16,997 bases of DNA from Promethearchaeota archaeon. GTDB taxonomy: Archaea > Asgardarchaeota > Lokiarchaeia > Sigyniarchaeales > SOKP01. A program made the translations under genes and the position numbers. The notes beneath the pieces are model-generated. The model saw only the letters and a list, made by a program, of their open reading frames with translations. It did not search any database and had not been told where the DNA came from. Location: the NCBI GenBank assembly GCA_030615235.1, contig JAUWZR010000025.1, positions 1 to 16,997 of the forward strand. Direction: 5' to 3'. Every line of letters begins with the position of its first letter. Position 1 is the stretch's first letter. Of this stretch, positions 6,574 through 13,437 are shown piece after piece.

Positions 6574-7377
6574 GTGAACGATTTAGAGAAGCAATTAACG
6601 GATACCCGAAATGATTTGACCAGAACTCAAAATACCCTTAAAACCACCGGCGAAAGTCTCGAAACCACAACGAAAGAATTAGAGGATTCTAAAAGCAACC
6701 TTGAAAGTGTTAAGGCAGAACTAGGCGATATGGAAGCTAAATTGGAGCAAGCTAATGCTCAGATTGAAGAAAAAACACAATCTAATGCTGCTTTAAACAC
6801 TGAAATCGAGGGGCTGAAAAGTAATCTTGATAATGCAAACGCGAAGAAAAATGAGCTCGAAGGTACTTTAGAAAGCAGAAAAGAGGAATTTGAAGCATCT
6901 AAATCTAAAATACAAGATTTAGAAAAAAAAGTAACTGAAATGGAAAGCTCTAATTCTAATAACAAAGAACAAACGGACAAATTAACCGCTGAAATTCAAG
7001 AATTAAATAATAAGCTTTCGGCTACTCAAGACGAGAATACTAATTTAAATAGCCAATTGATGGAATTAAACAATATCTTACTCCAAAAAGACACCAAAAT
7101 TCAAGAGTTAACTGATATTGTAGAGAACAATGAGAAATTAGTGGACGCACAAACAGCTCGCTTAGAGGAGGTTGAAACTGAATTAGGGGAATTAAAGCCT
7201 CCTGAGTTAGGTTCAGGCGGTTTTGCTACTGAAGAAAGAACAACTTGCCCAATGTGTGGTGCGGTTGGAAGTAGTATCAAGCAGATCGAAGATAAATCAA
7301 AAGTTTTATCGTACGTAGGACATATCCCGATGTACGCTAAAAAACACGTCTGTAAGAAGTGTGGTTACGAATTTTAA
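6574..7377 (+). CDS. Long coiled-coil protein with C-terminal zinc ribbon
   Basis: Residues 1-207 are almost continuous heptad repeats rich in Glu, Lys, Leu, Asn and Thr, with no breaking prolines until LKPPELGSGG. This linker leads to a zinc ribbon with CPMCG (Cys225, Cys228) and CKKCG (Cys260, Cys263). There is no signal peptide or membrane span. A dimeric cytosolic rod with a zinc-bound head is likely; its role is unknown. The GTG at 6574 is the first usable in-frame start. However, the frame is open from 6481 and encodes a coherent stretch (DWQKAEENPDKSQKIEGRF). Removing one A from the run at 6482-6487 joins this to a GTG at 6477 and gives MRKISVDWQKAEE. I think the true product is about 32 residues longer. 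It may be specific to this archaeal group; I cannot name a family. Confidence 0.75.
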   Translation: MNDLEKQLTDTRNDLTRTQNTLKTTGESLETTTKELEDSKSNLESVKAELGDMEAKLEQANAQIEEKTQSNAALNTEIEGLKSNLDNANAKKNELEGTLESRKEEFEASKSKIQDLEKKVTEMESSNSNNKEQTDKLTAEIQELNNKLSATQDENTNLNSQLMELNNILLQKDTKIQELTDIVENNEKLVDAQTARLEEVETELGELKPPELGSGGFATEERTTCPMCGAVGSSIKQIEDKSKVLSYVGHIPMYAKKHVCKKCGYEF

Positions 7378-7425
7378 ACTTTTTTATTATCCTTTTATTT
7401 TTCTTATCTAATTTTTCCGATATTT
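7378..7425 (+). terminator. T-rich 3' end of the coiled-coil gene
   Basis: Several T runs (for example TTTTTATTATCCTTTTATTTTTC) follow immediately after the stop codon, as expected for archaeal intrinsic termination. The convergent symporter gene has its own T run on the minus strand at 7489-7496. Confidence 0.45.
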
Positions 7426-7521
7426 CTTTTCAAATTCTAATTAAACTAATTTATACGATTAGGTTGTTAACTAAAATTGAATATTAATAAAAAAAAGAGG
7501 GATATAAATTAAAGAGGATTA

Positions 7522-8913
7522 CTACACTCTTGATTTCTTTTGTTCATGAATTTCCTTGACTTTTTCTTGGATACTTTTTAGTTTTTCGCCGTGAAGTGGG
7601 TATTGAGTTATTGCGATGATTGCTATTATTAACGCTACTGCTGGAAATATAAACATAAGCGATCGTAATCCAAAAATTACATCAATTCCCGGATTGGGGG
7701 TGTATTCTGCCCAACCTGCTCCAGAAAACACAGAAGCAATAGCTAAAATCACTAGTACATTTGAAAATCTCAAAAAGAAAGCGTTTACTCCATAATAGCC
7801 CGCCTCTCTTCGTAATCCCGTTGCGACTTCGTCTTCATCCACAATATCGGAAACAACCAAGTCGATAATATACAATGAACCTGATAAACCTACTCCAATT
7901 AAGAAGAATACAATCAGACCCGAAATGTAATCAGATATAAACATCAAAGGTAATAGTGAGGCCCCCCAAACTGACATAGATATGATCCAAGTTTTTTTGT
8001 TGCCCATTTTTCGAACTAATGGCTTCCATAACACTGTCATAAAGATTGCTGCTGATATAAATGTTAATCCCAATAGTATAGATGTCATTATACCCTCTGT
8101 ATCAAGCACAAATTTAGCGTACAATGGCACAATTATCGGTAACATCCCATATACGAACCAATTACATACTTCAGCAATTATATACCATCTAAAGGACTTG
8201 CTTTTTACACAATACTTAACAGAATTAAACAAACTGAAGGCCTTTTCGTAATCTTTCTGGAATTCTTCCTTTTCTTTTGGTCCAAATTTTAAAAAAATGA
8301 TCACTGCAATAACTACAATAATACCTGCGATTACACCAAAAATTTGGAATTCCGTGAGATATGCCGAATCAGTGAAGTCGGGAATAATTAATCCGGGTAA
8401 AATGAACGCAACTATTAACCCGAGTATCGTATATACTGAGCGAATGTTATTCGCTTGAGTCCTTTCCTTCTTTGATAAGAAAATTTCTGGAAACATCGAA
8501 GTTACATTCAAACTATACATCGTATAAAATAACTCAAAAACAATTATAATAATCAGAAAATAGACAAAATTACCGATCTGGTTAGCACTCCCGATAGGCA
8601 ATAGAGGTGTGAATAAAAAGACCATAATTATTGCTAACGGTATGAAAGCAATCATAATCCATGGTCTTCTACGTCCCCATTTTGTGTGAGTTCTATCAGA
8701 AAAATAACCTAATATTGGGTCATTAAACATATTCCAAACTGACCAAATAATAAATCCTATAAGAATTAGCCCCATATTAATTCCTACAACAGAATAGTAG
8801 AATGTAAAAACCAAAAGAGTAAAAGATTGATAGGCAGTTATGTCAGCTATCTGTCCAAAGCTAAACATTGCTGCAATTTTTCCCGTTTTTTTTTCAGTTT
8901 CGCTCGTAAGCAT
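7522..8913 (-). CDS. MFS transporter of the GPH (MelB-like) sugar-cation symporter family
   Basis: This is a 463-residue polytopic protein with about twelve hydrophobic segments. After helix 2 it carries the family signature DPILGYFSDRTHTKWGRRRPW (about residues 65-85), in which the GRRRPW loop is typical of melibiose and glycoside-pentoside-hexuronide carriers. These import sugars or related acids with Na+ or H+. The C-terminus is a short charged helix in the cytosol. Length is normal and no lesion is seen. The ATG at 8913 is preceded directly by a GTG at 8916 within AAGGTGATG; either could start, and I prefer ATG. It diverges from the acyl-CoA synthetase gene across about 200 bases, which suggests related metabolism. 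The substrate cannot be read from the sequence. Confidence 0.88.
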   Translation of the reverse strand: MLTSETEKKTGKIAAMFSFGQIADITAYQSFTLLVFTFYYSVVGINMGLILIGFIIWSVWNMFNDPILGYFSDRTHTKWGRRRPWIMIAFIPLAIIMVFLFTPLLPIGSANQIGNFVYFLIIIIVFELFYTMYSLNVTSMFPEIFLSKKERTQANNIRSVYTILGLIVAFILPGLIIPDFTDSAYLTEFQIFGVIAGIIVVIAVIIFLKFGPKEKEEFQKDYEKAFSLFNSVKYCVKSKSFRWYIIAEVCNWFVYGMLPIIVPLYAKFVLDTEGIMTSILLGLTFISAAIFMTVLWKPLVRKMGNKKTWIISMSVWGASLLPLMFISDYISGLIVFFLIGVGLSGSLYIIDLVVSDIVDEDEVATGLRREAGYYGVNAFFLRFSNVLVILAIASVFSGAGWAEYTPNPGIDVIFGLRSLMFIFPAVALIIAIIAITQYPLHGEKLKSIQEKVKEIHEQKKSRV

Positions 8914-8962
8914 CACCTTTTATAATAATTTATTTTATTGTTATTCATATTCAATCTTACAC

Positions 8963-8977
8963 TTAATAAATATATAG
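8963..8977 (-). promoter_or_regulatory. Probable TATA box of the symporter gene
   Basis: Minus-strand CTATATATTTATTAA lies about 50-64 bases before the start at 8913, leaving room for a leader of roughly 25 bases. Confidence 0.4.
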
Positions 8978-9086
8978 ATGAGAATAGCTCTTTTTTATTA
9001 CACTTCTGTCCAATATGTTTATTATGATAAAATCCCATTAAAAGAATAGTATTGTTTTTTTAAAATTCGAGATTCTATTTATTCAA

Positions 9087-9097
9087 TTTATAAAATA
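9087..9097 (+). promoter_or_regulatory. Probable TATA box of the acyl-CoA synthetase gene, suggesting a leaderless or very short-leader mRNA
   Basis: TTTATAAAATA is centred about 20 bases before the ATG at 9113. Usual archaeal spacing would start transcription near 9117, between the ATGs at 9113 and 9122. If this box is used, the ATG at 9122 would be the start and the message nearly leaderless. Confidence 0.35.
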
Positions 9098-9112
9098 ATT
9101 ATTTTCTCCTAA

Positions 9113-10561
9113 ATGATAAAAATGGACTTAGAGAAGCTTTTCAAACCAAAATCAATGGCAGTCGTGGGGATTTCTAAAAAAAATCACCTCAGCCCCGGAA
9201 GAATAGTTCTGCTAAAAAATGAATTCGAGATGAATGTAAAGGTATATGGAATCTATCCGACGGGTGGAGATCTTGAAGGAATTCAATTATACAAAAAATT
9301 AGATAAATTACCTGAAATCCCTGATCTACTAGTTATTGCAGTCGGACCAGACGACACTTTAGGATACGTTCAAGATTGCGTTGATCTAAAAATCCCTTCC
9401 TGCGTCATAATAGGAGGTGGCTTTGCAGAAATTGGTGGAAAAGGGAAAAAGAGGCAGGAACAACTCGAGAAATTAGCGTTCGCAAATGATTTAGCCGTTC
9501 TCGGCCCGAATTGTTTAGGAGTCTACGCGAGCCCCACTGTTGATACGATTTTTTTACCTACGGAACGTATCACTAGACCTCCTAAAGGCTCTGTAGCTTT
9601 AATTAGTCAATCGGGAGGAGTCTTAGTTGACCAATTCTTTGTAAAATTCAAAGAGAGAAACATAGGTGTATCAACTGCAGTTTCGATCGGAAACCGAGCG
9701 GTCGTAGACGAAGTAATGTTATTGGAATATTTTAGTAAAATCGATCAAGAGACCTCTAACATCGCTTTCTATTTAGAAGGATTCAAAGAGGGTAAGGCTA
9801 GAAAATTTTTACAATTAGCGAGAGAATCGGAAGATACTGTAGTAACATTTTTTGGTGGAAAAACTAGAGAAGGAAAAGTAGCTACCCTATCACATACAGC
9901 CAGTTTAGCAGGAGATTACAAAATTCTTAGTGCGGCGTTAAGACAGTATCAAATAATACAACCTAACTCAGAAACAGAGCTATTAACGAGTTTAAAAGTT
10001 TTCGATGTTTTATCTCATCGAAAAAATCCTTTTGGGAAAAATGTGATTACATATGGAAATGTTGTTATAGTTTCAGTATCTGGAGGACATGGGGTTATCG
10101 CTAGCGACATGTTAAAAAATTATGGTTTGAATGCGGTTCGACTTGAAAGACAGGAGAAAAAGGATTTAAAAGAGTTTATAAATCCGTCAGCAAGAGAAAT
10201 CGCTTCTTTTAATAATCCAATAGATTTAACTGGCTCTGTAATTGATACCGATATTGAAGATGTAGTCCGATATTTATCCGATATTGAGCGGATTGAGTGT
10301 ATAATATTGTTATTGCTTCCATATCCTCCTAATATCTCTTTCCAAATAGGCAGAAGGATAGCAAATATCGTTTCAACGAAAAATAAACCTGTAGTGTGTT
10401 TTGTTCCATATGTTGCAAAATACGCTATGATAATCGAATCCCTTGAACTCGCTTATATTCCCGTTTTTCATTCAATTAAAGAAGCAGTTCAAGCGGTTTC
10501 TGCGCTTAAGCACCGGACTAGAATAGAAAATGTCAAAAAAGGAAATTTATTCTGGGCTTGA
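9113..10561 (+). CDS. ADP-forming acyl-CoA synthetase, alpha subunit (CoA-binding and ligase domains)
   Basis: These enzymes convert acyl-CoA, ADP and phosphate to acid, CoA and ATP, the energy-yielding last step of acid production in many archaea. They can also run backward to activate acids. Domains in order: CoA-binding Rossmann-like domain (about 5-145, with SMAVVGIS and AVLGPNCLGVY) and two succinyl-CoA-ligase-like flavodoxin domains (about 158-290 and 315-465, with ALISQSGGV and VSGGHG). His261 in SHTASLAGDYK aligns with the phosphorylated catalytic His. The 482-residue length fits a separate alpha subunit. The ATP-grasp beta subunit is neither fused nor in this window. An alternative start is the ATG at 9122. 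The acid used is unknown; the neighbouring dehydrogenase suggests branched or hydroxy acids, which is a guess. Confidence 0.88.
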   Translation: MIKMDLEKLFKPKSMAVVGISKKNHLSPGRIVLLKNEFEMNVKVYGIYPTGGDLEGIQLYKKLDKLPEIPDLLVIAVGPDDTLGYVQDCVDLKIPSCVIIGGGFAEIGGKGKKRQEQLEKLAFANDLAVLGPNCLGVYASPTVDTIFLPTERITRPPKGSVALISQSGGVLVDQFFVKFKERNIGVSTAVSIGNRAVVDEVMLLEYFSKIDQETSNIAFYLEGFKEGKARKFLQLARESEDTVVTFFGGKTREGKVATLSHTASLAGDYKILSAALRQYQIIQPNSETELLTSLKVFDVLSHRKNPFGKNVITYGNVVIVSVSGGHGVIASDMLKNYGLNAVRLERQEKKDLKEFINPSAREIASFNNPIDLTGSVIDTDIEDVVRYLSDIERIECIILLLLPYPPNISFQIGRRIANIVSTKNKPVVCFVPYVAKYAMIIESLELAYIPVFHSIKEAVQAVSALKHRTRIENVKKGNLFWA

Positions 10562-10576
10562 AATTTTAATCTTACA

Positions 10577-10610
10577 CTTGTTTTTTTTTTAAAAACGGTT
10601 TTAAAACAAG
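10577..10610 (+). terminator. Hairpin with T10 after the acyl-CoA synthetase gene
   Basis: CTTGTTTT (10577-10584) pairs with AAAACAAG (10603-10610), and ten T lie at 10581-10590. It begins 15 bases after the stop codon, so it probably ends that transcript and makes the next gene an independent unit. Confidence 0.45.
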
Positions 10611-10638
10611 AGATTACAAATTTTTTTAAATTAATCTC
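10610..10638. repeat. Second inverted repeat upstream of the dehydrogenase gene
   Basis: GAGATTA (10610-10616) and TAATCTC (10632-10638) are perfect 7-base arms. They lie just before a TATA-like CTAATATAG and about 45 bases before the next gene. They may form an operator or part of the terminator region. Confidence 0.3.
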
Positions 10639-10667
10639 TAATATAGTTCTTAAAGTATTTCACTTTG

Positions 10668-10673
10668 AAGGAG
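10668..10673 (+). promoter_or_regulatory. Ribosome binding site of the dehydrogenase gene
   Basis: AAGGAG lies 7 bases before the ATG at 10681. It is one of the clearest Shine-Dalgarno sites in the window and fixes this start. Confidence 0.7.
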
Positions 10674-10680
10674 ATAATAT

Positions 10681-11565
10681 ATGGAACAACATGTTGGATG
10701 GATTGGAACTGGTGTTATGGGGAAATCTATGTGTGCTCATATATTGAATGCAGGATATAAAATTTCAATCTATAACCGAACTAAAGAAAAAGCAAAAGAA
10801 TTAATTGACATGGGTGCTATTTGGTGTTCGAATCCCAGAGAAGTTGCTGAAAAAAGCGATATAGTCTTTACGATTGTCGGATTCCCTCACGATGTAGAAG
10901 AAGTGTATTTAGGAGACAACGGGATTTTAAAATCAATAAAAAATGACTCGATTGTAGTAGATATGACAACTTCTGAACCTTCTCTCGCTCAAAGGATTTA
11001 TAATGAGGCGAAGAAATTGGGAATATCATCTTTGGATGCGCCGGTATCTGGAGGAGATGTAGGAGCCAAAAATGGAACACTTGCTATAATGATTGGTGGT
11101 GATAAAGAAACATACGAAAAAGTTTTACCCTTTTTCGAGTTAATGGGAGAAAACATCTCGTATATGGGCAAAGAAGGAGCAGGACAACACACTAAAATGA
11201 GCAATCAAATTCTTATAGCTTCTACAATGATAGGTACAATTGAATCCCTTTTATATGCCTATAAAGCTGGAAATGACTTGGACAAGGTGATTAAAGTTAT
11301 TGGGAAGGGAGCTGCCGGTTGTTGGTCTATTAACAATCTAGGTCCTCGAATTGCTAAGGGTAATTTTAAACCTGGATTTTTTATTAAACACTTCGTAAAA
11401 GACATGGGAATAGCGCTAAAAGAAGCTAGAATTTTGAAATTATCATTACCAGGGCTTGCTCTCGCTTATCAATTTTATATGTACGCTATGGCATTAGGCT
11501 TAGAGAACCTGGGAAGTCAAGGATTATACAAAGTTCTAGGGAAAATGAACGGAATAGATTTATAA
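10681..11565 (+). CDS. 3-hydroxyisobutyrate dehydrogenase-family (beta-hydroxyacid) oxidoreductase
   Basis: The family oxidises beta-hydroxyacids such as 3-hydroxyisobutyrate or D-glycerate with NAD(P), or reduces the semialdehydes. The 294-residue protein has the N-terminal Rossmann motif GWIGTGVMG (6-14) with NRT after strand 2. Asn32-Arg33 rather than an acidic residue at that point favours NADPH. It then has the substrate motif DAPVSGGDVGAKNGTLAIM (about 119-137) and the catalytic block GAGQHTKMSNQ with Lys172. The helical C-terminal domain is complete, ending around residue 290. A strong ribosome binding site fixes the start. It follows the acyl-CoA synthetase in the same direction, but a hairpin and T run lie between, so co-transcription is uncertain. 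The exact substrate (hydroxyisobutyrate, tartronate semialdehyde, succinic semialdehyde) is not decided by the motifs. Confidence 0.9.
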   Translation: MEQHVGWIGTGVMGKSMCAHILNAGYKISIYNRTKEKAKELIDMGAIWCSNPREVAEKSDIVFTIVGFPHDVEEVYLGDNGILKSIKNDSIVVDMTTSEPSLAQRIYNEAKKLGISSLDAPVSGGDVGAKNGTLAIMIGGDKETYEKVLPFFELMGENISYMGKEGAGQHTKMSNQILIASTMIGTIESLLYAYKAGNDLDKVIKVIGKGAAGCWSINNLGPRIAKGNFKPGFFIKHFVKDMGIALKEARILKLSLPGLALAYQFYMYAMALGLENLGSQGLYKVLGKMNGIDL

Positions 11566-11609
11566 TAAAACGGATTAAATTAGGTTTTAAGAAAAAGAAA
11601 AATCAAAAC

Positions 11610-11627
11610 ATCACCTTAGTGATTTTA
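11610..11627 (+). terminator. Small hairpin followed by T residues after the dehydrogenase gene
   Basis: ATCAC (11610-11614) and GTGAT (11619-11623) form a 5-bp stem with a CTTA loop, followed by TTTATT. It lies 44 bases after the dehydrogenase stop. A possible GTG start of the next frame at 11619 falls inside the right arm, which argues against using that start. Confidence 0.4.
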
Positions 11628-11693
11628 TTGAGTATTAATATCCAATACATAAAACAATTATTCAACGTATACAGACGGAAATTCTTCTATTTG

Positions 11694-12464
11694 ATGAAAA
11701 AAACCGTGCTTAATTTCTACTTTCAATTAACTCCAATGGAAGATCTCATAAATAATATGAACTCCGTTCTTGAGCAAAATAACTCTTATATGACATATTT
11801 CATCGCATCATATCTTTTTGAAGATCATCCTGAAAGAGCAGCTATTTTTAAAAATTCAAAACATTTAGGATTACCACATGGTTATAAACATTTCAATCTA
11901 CGAGAATGTTCTGAAAATCGAGCACTTCGCGAAATTGTGAAAGCCAAGGAAATTTTTGAAGCTTCTGGGCTTGAATCTTGGTGCTTTCGAGCCCCCTATG
12001 CCATAAATACATTCAGTAATCTTGGAAAGAATAAATTTTATCAGGTTCTCCATGAAACGGGCTATAATTGCTCAAGTTCCGGATTACAAGGTTCTCCGCC
12101 CTGGAAGCCAAGTAATCATAAAATTCCCGAATTTGCTATTGGAAGTCCGATTGATGATCAAATAATTGATAAATTGGGAATTTGGGATGCAAAAATTATC
12201 GCTAAAAAATTTATAAGATCAATTCTCGATACTAAAGGATCGCTGATAATATTCGACATGCATCCTATTCGAATGGGGCAGAAAAGGTTCATCCCAGCAT
12301 TAGATGCGATCTGTAAATTTGCGAACAAGGATCCTAACTCCATCTTGATTGATTTTAAAACTGCAGTTAATTCGTATGAGGAAGATCAGAATGAAAATTT
12401 TATTTGCATTACTGGGGATATTGATACTTGGACATATTTTGATTACATCAAAAGATTAAAATAA
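11694..12464 (+). CDS. Divergent polysaccharide-deacetylase (NodB/CE4-like) fold protein
   Basis: From the ATG at 11694 the product has 256 residues. The frame is open further up to a GTG at 11619, but that codon lies in a hairpin and the extra 25 residues add nothing family-like. Carbohydrate esterase 4 motifs can be traced: GLPHGYKHFNL gives the H-x3-H pair (His62, His66), CFRAPYAI gives the RxPY motif (about 98-103), and SLIIFDMHP gives the final Leu/His motif (His190). The first motif, normally TFDDG with a catalytic and a metal-binding Asp, is VLNFYFQLTP here, with no Asp. It may thus be inactive, use other residues, or act on an unusual substrate. There is no signal peptide, so it is cytosolic. 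The hexapeptide acyltransferase follows 36 bases downstream in the same direction. The fold call is moderate; the substrate is unknown. Confidence 0.6.
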   Translation: MKKTVLNFYFQLTPMEDLINNMNSVLEQNNSYMTYFIASYLFEDHPERAAIFKNSKHLGLPHGYKHFNLRECSENRALREIVKAKEIFEASGLESWCFRAPYAINTFSNLGKNKFYQVLHETGYNCSSSGLQGSPPWKPSNHKIPEFAIGSPIDDQIIDKLGIWDAKIIAKKFIRSILDTKGSLIIFDMHPIRMGQKRFIPALDAICKFANKDPNSILIDFKTAVNSYEEDQNENFICITGDIDTWTYFDYIKRLK

Positions 12465-12500
12465 TAAAAAATTCAGATAATTGAATATAAAATAAAAGAA

Positions 12501-13067
12501 ATGAGGAAGAGCATGACTAAATTACCGCGTAAGCAAGAATTAGAACTTCGAAAAAAACTAATCGAGATTAAAAGAAAGAGGAGAAAATCTCAATTTGGCA
12601 GATTTATGGTTCGATTCATGAATATTTTAGCAAGACATATGCCAGGTGGATATTTTAGAGCAAGCTTGCATAAGATAAAAGGGGTTGTTGTTGGTGAAAA
12701 CGTTTGGATTGGAGAAGAAGTTTATATCGATAATGAATTCCCCTTTTTAATTTTCCTTGAGGATAATGTTGAGATCGCAGCTTATTCCATGATAATGGCA
12801 CATAGCAGAGATATTCATCTCCTTGAACCCGGAATGTACGTATCAAACTTGGCATATCCTCCTTCCCCTGTTCGAATTAAGAAAGGAGCTTGGTTAGGAT
12901 TACATAGTATTGTATTAGGTGGCGTAACCATTGGTGAAGGATCTGTAATAGCTGCAGGAGCTGTCGTTACAAAAGATGTGCCAGACTTCGCTCTTGCAGG
13001 TGGTGTTCCGGCAAAGGTATTAAGATATTTACCTGGTTCTCCAAATTATGTAGAAAAATCCGATTAA
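12501..13067 (+). CDS. Hexapeptide-repeat (left-handed beta-helix) O- or N-acyltransferase
   Basis: A very basic N-terminal helix (about residues 8-35, rich in Lys and Arg) and a short amphipathic segment lead into hexapeptide coils (about 62-175). The ending ITIGEGSVIAAGAVVTKDVP-like pattern (here VTIGEGSVIAAGAVV) and GGVPAKVLR are typical of the maltose/galactoside acetyltransferase superfamily. AHSRDIH (about 100-106) sits where these enzymes place the catalytic His, so His101 is the likely base. It should transfer an acetyl or other acyl group from its CoA ester to a sugar hydroxyl or amine. The basic helix could bind the inner membrane face or a nucleotide sugar. The start may instead be the ATG at 12513, which has GAGGA upstream. 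Its stop overlaps the end of an aminotransferase relic on the other strand by four bases. Confidence 0.85.
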   Translation: MRKSMTKLPRKQELELRKKLIEIKRKRRKSQFGRFMVRFMNILARHMPGGYFRASLHKIKGVVVGENVWIGEEVYIDNEFPFLIFLEDNVEIAAYSMIMAHSRDIHLLEPGMYVSNLAYPPSPVRIKKGAWLGLHSIVLGGVTIGEGSVIAAGAVVTKDVPDFALAGGVPAKVLRYLPGSPNYVEKSD

Positions 13068-13318
13068 ATTCGAGTTTTGTATCTTTCTTTTATATATTCT
13101 TCTAACTTTTTTAAGGCTTTAGGCATGTTCTTTCTACCAAATCCTATCCTGAAATGGCGATCACCGTAATCGTAATTAGTGCTCGGCATTAACAACACGC
13201 TTTTTTCTTTCAAGAGGTCTAAACAGAAAGCATCCACACTATCTTCAGCAAGCTTTATTGTCCATACAGTAGGATTTATCCTGAAAAAAAAGACGAAAGG
13301 TTCGACTGTTGCGGGTTT
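13064..13318 (-). pseudogene. C-terminal relic of a PLP-dependent aminotransferase
   Basis: Reading the minus strand up from a TAA at 13064-13066 gives a frame of 84 codons without a start. Its last two thirds match the C-terminus of the intact aminotransferase at 15192-16310: AFCLDLLKEKSVLLMPST against EFCLDLLEKKGVLLMPST, and HFRIGFGRKNMPKAL against HFRIGFGRKNLPDAL. About 70-75 residues are homologous. The match fades beyond about 13290, and the large catalytic domain with the PLP lysine is absent. The remnant is clearly diverged from the intact copy, so it is an old paralog and not a recent duplicate. Upstream of it the + strand has a short hydrophobic frame (13290-13388) that may be a relic of another gene. 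Confidence 0.75.
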
Positions 13319-13437
13319 TTATACTGGGATCGTCTTAGGAATCTTTGGCAGTGTTAATTTATTTCTATTAATCCAGCTTTTAATATAAAAGCCGAAAGAA
13401 TAGTAAGAATAAATAGACCACTCGTAAATTTAACGAT

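Noticed and set aside
11619..11693. 25-residue N-terminal extension of the deacetylase-fold protein from a GTG
   Set aside because: The GTG lies in the right arm of a terminator-like hairpin and the added residues show no family resemblance.
13179..13388. A 69-residue + frame with a hydrophobic end
   Set aside because: Its first half is antisense to the aminotransferase relic (the same MLGINNT start appears antisense to the intact gene at 15298). Only the tail could be a relic, so it is not called as a gene.
13422..13436. Near-palindrome TCGTAAATTTAACGA after the helicase gene
   Set aside because: It is short and AT-rich with no T run placed to support termination; probably chance.
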